Shown: in pieces, positions 1 to 8,014 of the stretch
Layout: each line of letters starts with the position of its first letter
How positions within the stretch are numbered: position 1 is the stretch's first letter
NCBI RefSeq assembly: GCF_034008635.1
Contig: NZ_CP125378.1
Span: 920,001 to 984,000 of the forward strand
Reading direction: 5' to 3'
DNA: 64,000 nucleotides
Origin: Pseudomonas sp. P8_229
GTDB taxonomy: Bacteria; Pseudomonadota; Gammaproteobacteria; Pseudomonadales; Pseudomonadaceae
Notes under the pieces: model-generated
What the model saw: only the letters and a program-made list of their open reading frames with translations
The model's database searches: none
Told to the model about the DNA's origin: nothing
Translations under genes and position numbers: made by a program

Positions 1-52
1 TGTTCAGCAGTTTTTCCCGGGTTTCCAGCTTGTGACCGGCGGAATACCGCAT
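1..52 (-). CDS. TetR-family regulator, N-terminus only
   Basis: Only the first 17 codons lie in the window; the gene runs off the left edge. The start MRYSAGHKLETREKLLN is typical of the first helix of a TetR-type DNA-binding domain. The ATG at 52 is preceded by AAGAGGACAAACAC, a fair ribosome site. It is divergent from the SDR gene at 145, with two AACGNNCGTT palindromes between them, so it probably represses that gene and itself. The family call rests on a short stretch and is moderate. Confidence 0.6.
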   Translation of the reverse strand, partial: MRYSAGHKLETREKLLN

Positions 53-101
53 GTGTTTGTCCTCTTGATCCAGCGCCTTGACGTTGCCCGAATCCTAGCA
101 T

Positions 102-126
102 AACGTTCGTTCACTTAACGATCGTT
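102..126. promoter_or_regulatory. Twin AACGNNCGTT palindromes, candidate TetR operator
   Basis: AACGTTCGTT (102-111) and AACGATCGTT (117-126) are two ten-base palindromes of the same AACGNNCGTT form, spaced 15 bp apart. They lie between the divergent TetR gene and the SDR gene, just upstream of the SDR ribosome site. Paired palindromes in such a gap are the usual arrangement for a TetR repressor. The sites are seen directly; the assignment to this regulator is inference. Confidence 0.55.
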
Positions 127-144
127 TACCAAAGGGATCTACCC

Positions 145-873
145 ATGAATAACAAGAAGGTCGTATTGGTTGTCGGTGCTGGCGATGCCACCGGGGGAGC
201 GATTGCCAAGCGCTTTGCCAGAGAAGGCTTTGTCGCGTGCGTTACGCGACGCAGTGCCGACAAATTGCAGCCTTTGGTCGAGGCGATTCAGGCTGAGGGT
301 GGAGAAGCACACGGATTTGCCTGCGATGCGCGCAAGGAAGAAGACGTGATTGCGCTGATTGAAGAGATCGAGACCCGCCTCGGCCCGATCGAGGCATTTG
401 TCTTCAACATCGGCGCCAACGTGCCTTGCAGCATTCTTGAAGAAACCGCGCGCAAGTATTTCAAGATCTGGGAGATGGCCTGTTTCTCCGGTTTCCTCAA
501 TGCCCGCGAAGTGGCCAAGCGCATGGTCACCCGCAAGCGCGGCACTATTGTGTTCACTGGCGCCACCGCCGGGTTGCGCGGCGCCTCGGGGTTTGCGGCA
601 TTTGCCGGTGCCAAACACGGTATCCGCGCACTGGCACAAAGCATGGCGCGCGAGCTGGGCCCGATGAACATCCATGTTGCGCATGTAGTGGTCGATGGCG
701 CTATCGACACCGACTTCATTCGAAACAGTTTCCCGGAGAAGTACGCGACCAAGGATGAGGACGGTATTCTCAACCCCGAGCACATCGCCGAAAACTACTG
801 GTATCTGCACAGTCAGCCACGGGATGCCTGGACATTCGAGCTGGATCTGCGCCCGTGGAACGAACGCTGGTAA
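145..873 (+). CDS. SDR-family protein with atypical active site
   Basis: A 242-residue Rossmann-fold protein of the short-chain dehydrogenase/reductase family. The nucleotide-binding glycine motif VGAGDATGG is at residues 10-18, and NIGAN stands where NAG usually is. At the catalytic YxxxK position it reads FAGAK (Phe153, Lys157), and the usual Ser position falls on Ala140 between two threonines. The general base and stabilising Ser are therefore not conserved, so a standard alcohol/ketone oxidoreductase activity is doubtful. The reaction is unknown. It is followed after 40 bp by a thioredoxin-fold isomerase gene in the same direction, probably one transcript, with a possible TetR operator upstream. 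Confidence 0.85.
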   Translation: MNNKKVVLVVGAGDATGGAIAKRFAREGFVACVTRRSADKLQPLVEAIQAEGGEAHGFACDARKEEDVIALIEEIETRLGPIEAFVFNIGANVPCSILEETARKYFKIWEMACFSGFLNAREVAKRMVTRKRGTIVFTGATAGLRGASGFAAFAGAKHGIRALAQSMARELGPMNIHVAHVVVDGAIDTDFIRNSFPEKYATKDEDGILNPEHIAENYWYLHSQPRDAWTFELDLRPWNERW

Positions 874-913
874 GCCCCGCCTCCTCCATAACAATAAATA
901 GAGAGCAGCGAAG

Positions 914-1510
914 ATGACGAAAACCGTGGAGTTCTATTTCGACCTCGGCAGCCCGGCCACTTATCTGGCCTACACCCAGTTACCGAAAATCTGTGCCGAC
1001 ACCCATAGCGAACTGAGCTACATCCCGATGCTGCTGGGCGGCGTGTTCAAGGCGACCGGCAATGCCTCACCGGCGATGATCCCGGCCAAGGGGCGCTACA
1101 TGTTTCAGGATCTGGATCGCTATGCCAAACGCTATGGTGTGCCACTGAAGTTCAATCCGCACTTCCCGATCAACACGTTGATGCTGATGCGCGCCGTCAC
1201 CGGCATACAACTTCGGCAGCCGGAGCGTTTTCAGGCGTTTATCGATTGTCTGTTCAAGGCACTGTGGGTGGAGGGACGCCCTCTCGATGAGCCAGCGACT
1301 GTCGCAGGGGTATTGAGCGAACATGGCTTCGATCCCAATGAAGTCCTGGCCCTGACCAATGACGAAGCAGTCAAGGCAGCACTCAAGGACAACACCGAGA
1401 CAGCCATTAAACGCGGCGTGTTTGGTGCGCCGAGTATGTTTATCGGCAATCAGTTGTTCTTCGGCCAGGACCGCCTCGACTTCGTCGAAGAAGCCCTGCG
1501 TCAGGCCTAA
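914..1510 (+). CDS. 2-hydroxychromene-2-carboxylate isomerase/DsbA-family protein
   Basis: A 198-residue protein with the thioredoxin-like fold of the HCCA isomerase/GST-kappa group. The N-terminus VEFYFDLGSPATYLAY has the conserved D-x-x-SP-x-x-Y pattern, and the C-terminus has the GVFGAPSMFIG cis-Pro region and FFGQDRLDF. There is no CxxC, so it is not a disulfide oxidase. Family members isomerise aromatic-ring cleavage intermediates with glutathione, but many are generic. It follows the SDR gene by 40 bp and probably shares its transcript and TetR control. The substrate cannot be read from the sequence. Confidence 0.85.
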   Translation: MTKTVEFYFDLGSPATYLAYTQLPKICADTHSELSYIPMLLGGVFKATGNASPAMIPAKGRYMFQDLDRYAKRYGVPLKFNPHFPINTLMLMRAVTGIQLRQPERFQAFIDCLFKALWVEGRPLDEPATVAGVLSEHGFDPNEVLALTNDEAVKAALKDNTETAIKRGVFGAPSMFIGNQLFFGQDRLDFVEEALRQA

Positions 1511-1521
1511 ACCCAGAATAG

Positions 1522-1551
1522 AACCCAGGCGCTGGCAACAGCGCCCGGGTT
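1522..1551. terminator. Stem-loop between convergent genes
   Basis: Arms 1522-1533 and 1540-1551 pair over 12 positions with one mismatch around the loop GGCAAC. The GC-rich stem is flanked by AA and TT runs, so it could work in both directions. It lies between the convergent isomerase and aminopeptidase genes. Confidence 0.65.
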
Positions 1552-1558
1552 TCAGCCA

Positions 1559-3367
1559 TCAGATAGCCGCTGTCCGCGTGTTCAACCACGCCAGCGCACT
1601 GCCCTCAAGCAACGGACTCAGACGCTCACGCACTTCGGCGTGATAGGCGTTAAACCACTGTTTCTCTTCCTGCGTCAGCAAGGACGGTTCCAGGCAGCGC
1701 GTATCGATCGGGCACAGGGTCAAGGTTTCAAACTTGAGGAACTCGCCAAACTCGCTGCTGCCCGCCTCGCGATTCATCGCCAGGTTCTCGATCCGCACGC
1801 CCCAACGGCCTGGACGGTAAGTGCCCGGCTCGATGGACGTGATCATCCCCGGCTGCATCGCCGTTTGCGGTGCCGGTGCGGCCTGATAGGCGATCACCTG
1901 TGGGCCTTCGTGAACGTTGAGGAAATAGCCGACTCCATGACCGGTGCCGTGACCATAATCCACGCTTTCAGCCCAGATCGGCGCACGCGCAATGGCATCG
2001 AGCAGCGGCGACAGAATGCCTTTCGGGAATTGTGCCCGCGACAGTGCAATCACGCCTTTGAGCACGCGCGTGCAGTCACGCTTCTGCTCGTCCGTTGGCG
2101 TACCGACCGGCACCATTCGGGTGATGTCGGTCGTGCCGCCCAGGTACTGGCCGCCCGAGTCGATCAGCAGCAAGCCGTCGCCCTCGATCACCGCGTGTTC
2201 TTCTTCGGTGGCGTGATAATGCGGCATTGCACCGTTGGCGTTAAACGCGGCAATCGTGTTGAAGCTCAGCGACACATAATCCGGACGACGTTCGCGGGCC
2301 GCGGTGAGTTTCTCGTCGATGGTCAATTCGGTGATGCGTTCGCGCCCCCAGGCCGACTCCAGCCAGGCGAAGAATTCGCACAGCGCCGCGCCATCCTGCT
2401 CCATGGCCTTGCGAATGTGCTGCGCATCGGCCTCGCTCTTCTGCGATTTGGCGAGAGTGGTCGGGTTCAGGCCTTCGACCAGTTTCACGCCGTCGTCCAG
2501 GTTGTCCAGCAAACCGCTGGTCACGCGCGCCGGATCCACCAGCAGGCTCGCGCCGTTTGGCACGGCGCGCAAGGCGTCGGCCACTTCGCGGTAATCACGC
2601 AGGGTCACGCCATCCTGCTCCAGTACCGCACGCAACTCGGTATCGACCTTGCTCAATGCCACAAACAGGGTCGCTTGCTGTTGATTGATCAACGCGAACG
2701 ACACAAACACCGGGTTGAACGAGACATCCCCGCCCCGCAGGTTGAACAGCCAGGCAATGTCGTCGAGGGTGGCGATGAAGTGCCAGTCGGCGGCGCGCTC
2801 CTGCAAGGTCTCACGCAATTTGGCGAGTTTCTCGCCACGGCTGACCGTCGCCTGCGGTGGCAGATGCTGATAGATCGGCGCGTTCGGCAGGCTCGGGCGA
2901 TCGGCCCAGACTTCATTCAACAGATCGAGGTCAGTACGCAGACGCGCACCACGAGCTTCAAGCTTGCTAATCAACGTACGCGCCGCGGCCACGGCCATCA
3001 CCGCACCATCGACCGCCACAACGCCACCTTCCGGTGTCTGCTCGGCCAGCCAGTCCAGCGGACTCGGTTGCCCCGGTTGCAGCTTGACCAGTTCGATGCC
3101 GCTGCCCTTGAGTTCCTTGGTCGCCTGTTCCCAGTAACGACTGTCGGCCCAGACCCCGGCGAAATCAGCGGTGACAATCAAAGTGCCGACCGAACCGTGG
3201 AACCCCGAGAGCCATTGCCGCCCCTGCCAGTATCCCGGCAGGTATTCCGACAGGTGCGGGTCGGCCGATGGCACCAGCAACGCATGAATGCCTTCGCGGC
3301 GCATCAGTTCACGGGTGTGCGCCAGGCGCTGGGGAACCGTTCCTTCGGTCAAAGTCTGGGTACTCAT
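1559..3367 (-). CDS. pepP: Xaa-Pro aminopeptidase (M24B)
   Basis: A cytoplasmic metallo-aminopeptidase of about 602 residues that removes N-terminal residues before proline. Two creatinase-type N-terminal domains precede a C-terminal pita-bread domain. The metal ligands are visible: Asp in LLIDSGGQ, Asp in GTTDITRM, His in GTGHGVG, Glu in TSIEPGTY and Glu in RIENLAM. The long form resembles eukaryotic-type aminopeptidase P rather than the shorter E. coli PepP, so the symbol is approximate. Of two adjacent ATGs, the second (3367) has GGAG at correct spacing; the first lies only two bases from it. Confidence 0.88.
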   Translation of the reverse strand: MSTQTLTEGTVPQRLAHTRELMRREGIHALLVPSADPHLSEYLPGYWQGRQWLSGFHGSVGTLIVTADFAGVWADSRYWEQATKELKGSGIELVKLQPGQPSPLDWLAEQTPEGGVVAVDGAVMAVAAARTLISKLEARGARLRTDLDLLNEVWADRPSLPNAPIYQHLPPQATVSRGEKLAKLRETLQERAADWHFIATLDDIAWLFNLRGGDVSFNPVFVSFALINQQQATLFVALSKVDTELRAVLEQDGVTLRDYREVADALRAVPNGASLLVDPARVTSGLLDNLDDGVKLVEGLNPTTLAKSQKSEADAQHIRKAMEQDGAALCEFFAWLESAWGRERITELTIDEKLTAARERRPDYVSLSFNTIAAFNANGAMPHYHATEEEHAVIEGDGLLLIDSGGQYLGGTTDITRMVPVGTPTDEQKRDCTRVLKGVIALSRAQFPKGILSPLLDAIARAPIWAESVDYGHGTGHGVGYFLNVHEGPQVIAYQAAPAPQTAMQPGMITSIEPGTYRPGRWGVRIENLAMNREAGSSEFGEFLKFETLTLCPIDTRCLEPSLLTQEEKQWFNAYHAEVRERLSPLLEGSALAWLNTRTAAI

Positions 3368-3423
3368 CATGTCTCCTGCCAATCACTTCATCGTTATTGT
3401 TCGTAGCCGTGGAAGTCGGCTGG

Positions 3424-4590
3424 TTAACGCCCTGTCGCCCAGAATGCCGGGGCACTGGTGCAGGCGCCTTTGATCAGTTCTGCCGCCTGATCGATATCGT
3501 CGGTGGTGGTGAAACGGCCGAGGCTCAGGCGAATGGTGCGACCGGCCAGCTGAGCGTCGTGCCCCAGTGCCAGCAGCACGTGGGAAGGCGCGTCGCTCGC
3601 CGAGTTGCAGGCCGAAGTCGCGGAAAACGCGAGCGAATGGCTCAAGGCTGCACTGTTGAACTCGCCTTCGCTGAACGTCAGGCTCAAGGTATGCGGGATG
3701 CGCTGGTTGACGCTGCCATTGAGGCGTACGCCCGGCAGGCTCAGCAACTGTTCGAGCAAGCGTTCGCGCAGGGCCACGATGGCGTTTTTCTCCTCATCGA
3801 ACGCGGCGGCAGCCAGGGCAAATGCGGTGCCCATGCCGGCGATCTGATGCGTCGCCAAAGTCCCGGAGCGCAAGCCGCCTTCGTGTCCCCCGCCATGAAT
3901 CTGCGCTTGCAAACGCTGTTGCGCGCGGGGGCCGACATACAGCGCACCGATGCCTTTGGGGCCGTAGAGCTTGTGCGCCGAAAACGACATCAGATCCACC
4001 GGCCACTGCTGCAGATCGATCGCCACTTTGCCGGCGCCCTGCGCCGCATCGACATGGAACAACGCCCCACGGCTGCGCACGACTTCACCGATAGCCGGGA
4101 TGTCGTTGAGCGTGCCGAGTTCGTTGTTGACCAGCATCAGCGACACCAGAAACGTGTCATCGCGCATTGCTTCGCTGACAGCCTGCGGGGTGATCAGGCC
4201 CTCGGCGTCCGGCACCAGATAGGTCACCGCAACGCCGGCGTCCTGCAGTTGCCGGGCGGTATCGAGGATGGCTTTGTGTTCGATCTGGCTGGTAATGATG
4301 TGTCCGCCGGCAACGCCGCGCGCCTGGGCCACGCCTTTGAGGGCGAGGTTGTTGGATTCGGTGGCACCGGAGGTCCAGACGATCTGCGCGGCCTCGGCAC
4401 CCACCAGTTCGGCGACTTGCCGACGAGCGTGCTCGACCGTTTGCCGGGCCTGCTGGCCGAAGGCGTGAGAGCTGGACGCCGGATTGCCGAAGTTGGCGTG
4501 AAAACCCAGACAGTCGATCATCACCTGGATGACCCGCTCGTCCACCGGGGTGGTGGCGGCGTAATCGAAATACAACGGACGCTTATTCAT
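3424..4590 (-). CDS. Cysteine desulfurase (NifS/IscS family)
   Basis: A 388-residue PLP enzyme that takes sulfur from L-cysteine as a persulfide for Fe-S clusters or thiolation. The PLP lysine is Lys207 in [12 protein letters not shown], and the persulfide cysteine is Cys328 in [16 protein letters not shown], matching the class I loop. ATTPVDERV and SGATESNN are conserved substrate and cofactor motifs. It is not in an isc operon: neighbours are an aminopeptidase gene 56 bp downstream and a LysE gene upstream, both on the same strand. It is therefore probably a second, stand-alone desulfurase. Confidence 0.92.
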   Translation of the reverse strand: MNKRPLYFDYAATTPVDERVIQVMIDCLGFHANFGNPASSSHAFGQQARQTVEHARRQVAELVGAEAAQIVWTSGATESNNLALKGVAQARGVAGGHIITSQIEHKAILDTARQLQDAGVAVTYLVPDAEGLITPQAVSEAMRDDTFLVSLMLVNNELGTLNDIPAIGEVVRSRGALFHVDAAQGAGKVAIDLQQWPVDLMSFSAHKLYGPKGIGALYVGPRAQQRLQAQIHGGGHEGGLRSGTLATHQIAGMGTAFALAAAAFDEEKNAIVALRERLLEQLLSLPGVRLNGSVNQRIPHTLSLTFSEGEFNSAALSHSLAFSATSACNSASDAPSHVLLALGHDAQLAGRTIRLSLGRFTTTDDIDQAAELIKGACTSAPAFWATGR

Positions 4591-4795
4591 AAAAGACTCG
4601 CAGAGCGTGTTCCGGGATCAGGAGGCTCGTATCTGCAAACGGCACAGCGCAGCCTTGTGAGCTGCGCGTCGGTTGGAGAGCGTCATCAATACCTGATCGG
4701 ATGCCGTTAAAGAAGAACAACTTCATTTAAAAGTGCGTAGGAACGCTCCTGAAGCCGAGCTTAACAGGCATCGGGCCGGCGGTTGAAGCAATGCG

Positions 4796-5410
4796 TCAGT
4801 GAAAGCTTTCGAGAAGTAACGGGTACAGCGAAATCACCAACAGCGCGGCCATGCCCCAGTTGAATACGCGCAACCAGCGCGGGTCCTTCAGCACGTTGCG
4901 CAGCAGCGTGCCGCACGCCGCCCAGACGCCGACGCTGGGCAGGTTGATGATGGCGAACACCGCAGCAATCACCACGACGTTGGTGAAATAGCCCTGCATC
5001 GGCGTGTAGGTGCTGATGGCACCGATGGCCATGATCCAGGCCTTGGGGTTGACCCACTGAAACGCAGCAGCGCCGAGATAACTGATCGGTTTGGCCTCGC
5101 CTTCCACACCCTCGCCCACCGGCCCCGAATGGGCGATCTTCCACGCCAGGTACAACAGATACGCGGCGCCGACATAGCGCAGCACCGTGTAGAGCAGCGG
5201 GTAAGTCTGGAACACCGCGCCCAGGCCAAAGCCCACCGCCACCACCAATACGAAGAAACCGCAGGTGATGCCGAGCATATGGGGAATGGTGCGGTTGAAA
5301 CCGAAGTTGACCCCCGACGCCAGCAACATGGTGTTGTTCGGCCCCGGTGTAATCGAGGTGACAAGAGCAAACAGGGCAAAGCCCAACAGCAGATCAAGCG
5401 AGAGGGTCAT
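4796..5410 (-). CDS. LysE/RhtB-family amino-acid exporter
   Basis: A 204-residue inner-membrane protein with about six hydrophobic segments. The family signature TSITPGPNNTMLLASG is at residues 18-33, followed by a glycine-rich second helix (GITCGFFVLVVAVGFGLG) and FQWVNPKAW in the middle. LysE/RhtB proteins export amino acids or their analogues by proton exchange. The substrate is not predictable from the sequence. It stands alone, with a 205-bp gap before the desulfurase gene that shows no obvious feature. Confidence 0.9.
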   Translation of the reverse strand: MTLSLDLLLGFALFALVTSITPGPNNTMLLASGVNFGFNRTIPHMLGITCGFFVLVVAVGFGLGAVFQTYPLLYTVLRYVGAAYLLYLAWKIAHSGPVGEGVEGEAKPISYLGAAAFQWVNPKAWIMAIGAISTYTPMQGYFTNVVVIAAVFAIINLPSVGVWAACGTLLRNVLKDPRWLRVFNWGMAALLVISLYPLLLESFH

Positions 5411-5511
5411 GGGGGTAATCCGTCGAGGGTCATTCAGGTGTTGACCCTATCGCACGGCAGCCCGCAAACCCACGGACAGTTGGGTAAAACTTCGAGCAGT
5501 ACAGTTTGCTA

Positions 5512-5769
5512 TCAGCTTGGACGACCGTGCAGCTGTATGGCACGTCCGGCACTCATTTCAGCTTTCTTGTCGAATGACGATTGGCCGAGCAGCGCGGATT
5601 TTTTCGCGTGGTATTCGTCGAAGGACAAGCCGCTGCGATTCAGCGCTTCCATCGCCAGTTCGCGGCTTTCTTCGGCGGTGTACGGTCGTAGTTCGGGGGA
5701 AACGTGGGTGGCGCAACCGGCGAGCACGGAGACAGCGAGCAGCAGCGAAACAGTCAGTAAACGATTCAT
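5512..5769 (-). CDS. Small lipoprotein of unknown function
   Basis: An 85-residue precursor with a clear type II signal: MNRLLTVSLLLAVSVLAGC. The lipobox LAGC puts the acylated cysteine at residue 19, and Ala-Thr follow, suggesting outer-membrane sorting. The mature part (about 67 residues) is polar and probably helical (YTAEESRELAMEALNRSG). The start at 5769 is chosen because it begins the signal peptide and has AGGA upstream; longer in-frame starts give no signal. No function is recognised. Confidence 0.75.
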   Translation of the reverse strand: MNRLLTVSLLLAVSVLAGCATHVSPELRPYTAEESRELAMEALNRSGLSFDEYHAKKSALLGQSSFDKKAEMSAGRAIQLHGRPS

Positions 5770-5968
5770 GGGGAGCGTCCTGGCGAGCGGTGTTAGTCGA
5801 TGGACAAAGGCTACGCCCGCGCCCGCCCGGGCAAAAATCAACGCTCTCAATAGTGGCTATCAGGATTTCAGCTTATCGCCCTTTATATCTCTTAAAGATC
5901 TATAAATATCGATTAACGTTCTTTTACGGAATAACAGGCAGCCGCTATAAATCCCTTCACACGGCGAA

Positions 5969-6004
5969 CAACTGTTGCCCCAGCAACTGTTGCCCAGGCA
6001 ACAG
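5969..6004. promoter_or_regulatory. Repeated CAACTGTTGCCC sites, candidate enhancer of msu operon
   Basis: CAACTGTTGCCC occurs at 5969-5980 and 5984-5995 (15 bp apart), followed by the inverted partial copy GGCAACAG at 5997-6004. The core CAAC-T-GTTG is itself a palindrome. The cluster starts about 120 bp upstream of the -24/-12 promoter, the usual place for enhancer sites of sigma-54 activators. A further GCAACTGTTG copy is at 6135-6144. Binding by SfnR is inference. Confidence 0.5.
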
Positions 6005-6086
6005 CAGATCAACAAACCCGCCTGATATCTGCACAACGCACTCGCGTCAAAACGCTCAACGCCCGGTAAACCGGGGCTCTCAGGAA

Positions 6087-6103
6087 TTGGTACAGCGCTT
6101 GCT
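6087..6103 (+). promoter_or_regulatory. Sigma-54 (-24/-12) promoter of msuEDC
   Basis: TTGGTACAGCGCTTGCT fits the RpoN consensus TGGCAC-N5-TTGC, with GG and GC separated by exactly ten bases. Transcription would start near 6114, leaving a leader of about 48 nt before msuE. A sigma-54 activator gene (sfnR) is in the same operon, which supports the call. Confidence 0.75.
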
Positions 6104-6161
6104 CAAGCCTTGGCACTTACTCACTGCTCGCTGAGCAACTGTTGATAAAAAGGAACTCATC

Positions 6162-6725
6162 ATGTCGCGTCCCCTGAAAGTCGTCGCCTTGTCCGGCGGC
6201 ACCTGGCGTCCCTCCCGCACGCTGGTGCTGACTCAGGCCCTGCTGGCCGAACTGGCCGGGCACCTGTCGATCGACAGCCACCTGATCGAACTCGGCGACA
6301 TCGCCCGTGCGCTGGGCGCCGCGCTGTCGCGTCAGGAACTGAGCAGCGACGTCGAAGCCGAACTGCAAGCCATCGAACAGGCCGATCTGCTGATCGTTGC
6401 GGCGCCGGTGTATCGCGGTTCCTACCCGGGCCTGCTCAAGCATCTGTTCGACCTGATCGACCTCAATGCGTTGATCGACACTCCGGTGTTGCTGGCCGCC
6501 ACCGGGGGCAGCGAGCGTCATGCGCTGGTGCTCGATCATCAGTTGCGTCCGCTATTGAGTTTCTTCCAGGCCGTGACCCTGCCGATCGGGGTGTACGCCA
6601 CCGAGGCCGATTTCGCCGACTACCAGATCACCAGCGAGCCGCTGAAAGCGCGCATCCGCCTGGCCGCCGAACGCGCCGCGCCACTGTTCGGCACGCAAAT
6701 CAAACCGTTGCTGAAAATCGCTTAA
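6162..6725 (+). CDS. msuE: NADH-dependent FMN reductase MsuE
   Basis: A 187-residue flavodoxin-like reductase that makes FMNH2 for the two monooxygenases encoded next to it. The N-terminus [14 protein letters not shown] is the phosphate-binding loop of the SsuE/MsuE group, and [19 protein letters not shown] matches its flavin/dimer region. AAGGA lies just upstream of the ATG at 6162. It is the first gene of msuE-msuD-msuC-sfnR, ten bases from msuD, and lies behind a sigma-54 promoter. The role is to supply sulfur from organosulfonates when sulfate and cysteine are scarce. Confidence 0.92.
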   Translation: MSRPLKVVALSGGTWRPSRTLVLTQALLAELAGHLSIDSHLIELGDIARALGAALSRQELSSDVEAELQAIEQADLLIVAAPVYRGSYPGLLKHLFDLIDLNALIDTPVLLAATGGSERHALVLDHQLRPLLSFFQAVTLPIGVYATEADFADYQITSEPLKARIRLAAERAAPLFGTQIKPLLKIA

Positions 6726-6735
6726 GGAGCTGTTC

Positions 6736-7881
6736 ATGGATGTTTTCTGGTTCCTGCCGACCCACGGCGACGGCCACTACCTGGGCACCACGCAAGGCGC
6801 GCGCCCGGTCACCCTGAATTATCTGAAACAAGTGGCGCAAGCCGCCGACAGCCTCGGCTACCACGGCGTGCTGATTCCCACCGGACGCTCCTGCGAAGAC
6901 TCGTGGGTGATCGCCTCGGCGCTGGTGCCGTTGACCGAGCGCCTGCGTTATCTGGTGGCGATCCGCCCGGGAATCATCTCGCCAACGGTGTCGGCACGCA
7001 TGGCGGCGACCCTCGATCGACTGTCCAACGGCCGCTTGCTGATCAACGTGGTGACCGGCGGCGACCCCGATGAAAACCGTGGCGACGGCAGCTTCCTCAG
7101 CCACAGCGAACGCTACGAAGTCACCGACGAATTCCTCAAGATCTGGCGCCGGGTGTTGCAAGGCGAGTCTGTGGATTTCGAGGGTAAACACCTGAAAGTG
7201 CAGAACGCCAAAGCCTTGTATCCGCCGGTGCAGAAACCGTATCCGCCGCTGTATTTCGGCGGTTCCTCCGACGCGGCGCATGACCTGGCTGCCGAACAAG
7301 TCGACGTGTACCTGACCTGGGGCGAACCACCCGCCGCTGTGGCCGAAAAACTTGCCGATGTTCGCGAACGCGCCGCACGGCATGGACGCAAAGTGAAATT
7401 CGGTATTCGTCTGCACGTGATCGTCCGCGAGACCGCCGAAGAGGCCTGGAAAGCTGCGGACAAACTGATCGAGCACATCAGCGACGAAACCATCGAGGCC
7501 GCGCAGAAGTCCTTCTCGCGTTTCGACTCCGAAGGCCAGCGGCGCATGGCGGCATTGCACGATGGGCGTCGCGACAACCTGCAAATCGCCCCCAACCTGT
7601 GGGCCGGTGTCGGCCTGGTACGCGGCGGTGCCGGCACCGCGCTGGTGGGCGATCCGCAGCAAGTGGCGGCGCGCATCAAGGAATACGCGGATCTCGGCAT
7701 CGAGAGCTTCATCTTTTCCGGTTATCCGCATCTGGAAGAAGCTTACCGCTTTGCCGAACTGGTGTTCCCGCTGCTGCCGGAACCGTACGCGAGCCTGGCC
7801 GGACGCGGCGTGACCAACCTCACCGGGCCGTTTGGCGAAATGATTTCCAACGATGTGTTGCCCAACCAATCCAAGGCTTGA
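6736..7881 (+). CDS. msuD: FMNH2-dependent methanesulfonate monooxygenase MsuD
   Basis: A 381-residue bacterial-luciferase-like TIM-barrel enzyme of the SsuD/MsuD family. It splits methanesulfonate (or other alkanesulfonates) to sulfite and an aldehyde using FMNH2 and oxygen. [13 protein letters not shown] at the N-terminus, [11 protein letters not shown], and the lid-region serine-rich [12 protein letters not shown] are characteristic. AAGGAG stands at ideal spacing upstream. The MsuD rather than SsuD assignment comes from gene order (msuE before, msuC and sfnR after) and the absence of ssuA/C transport genes here. Confidence 0.92.
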   Translation: MDVFWFLPTHGDGHYLGTTQGARPVTLNYLKQVAQAADSLGYHGVLIPTGRSCEDSWVIASALVPLTERLRYLVAIRPGIISPTVSARMAATLDRLSNGRLLINVVTGGDPDENRGDGSFLSHSERYEVTDEFLKIWRRVLQGESVDFEGKHLKVQNAKALYPPVQKPYPPLYFGGSSDAAHDLAAEQVDVYLTWGEPPAAVAEKLADVRERAARHGRKVKFGIRLHVIVRETAEEAWKAADKLIEHISDETIEAAQKSFSRFDSEGQRRMAALHDGRRDNLQIAPNLWAGVGLVRGGAGTALVGDPQQVAARIKEYADLGIESFIFSGYPHLEEAYRFAELVFPLLPEPYASLAGRGVTNLTGPFGEMISNDVLPNQSKA

Positions 7882-7885
7882 AGCC

Positions 7886-7989
7886 GATCCCCTTGTGGGA
7901 GCGAGCCTGCTCGCGAAAGCGGTGTGTCTGCGGCGGTGATGTCGACTGTGCTGACCTCATCGCGAGCAGGCTCACTCCTACAGGGGATC
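7886..7989. repeat. REPIN between msuD and msuC
   Basis: Two inverted REP units begin and end with GATCCCC/GGGGATC: GTGGGAGCGAGCCTGCTCGC on the left and its near complement on the right, around a spacer of about 45 bp. It fills the only gap inside the msu operon, so the transcript must contain a large stem-loop that could affect msuC expression or mRNA decay. Confidence 0.85.
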
Positions 7990-8014
7990 GAGTCGATTTG
8001 ATGAGGAACACCGT

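Noticed and set aside
1640..3406. 588-codon open frame opposite the aminopeptidase gene
   Set aside because: The minus-strand frame has complete M24 metal-ligand motifs; the plus frame has none.
6111..6129. TGGCAC...CTGC as an alternative sigma-54 promoter
   Set aside because: GG and GC are 12 bases apart rather than ten; the element at 6087-6103 has exact spacing.
7886..7989. Clustered palindromes considered as a CRISPR array or IS ends
   Set aside because: They are paired inverted REP units scattered between genes, without regular direct repeats, spacers, cas genes or a transposase.
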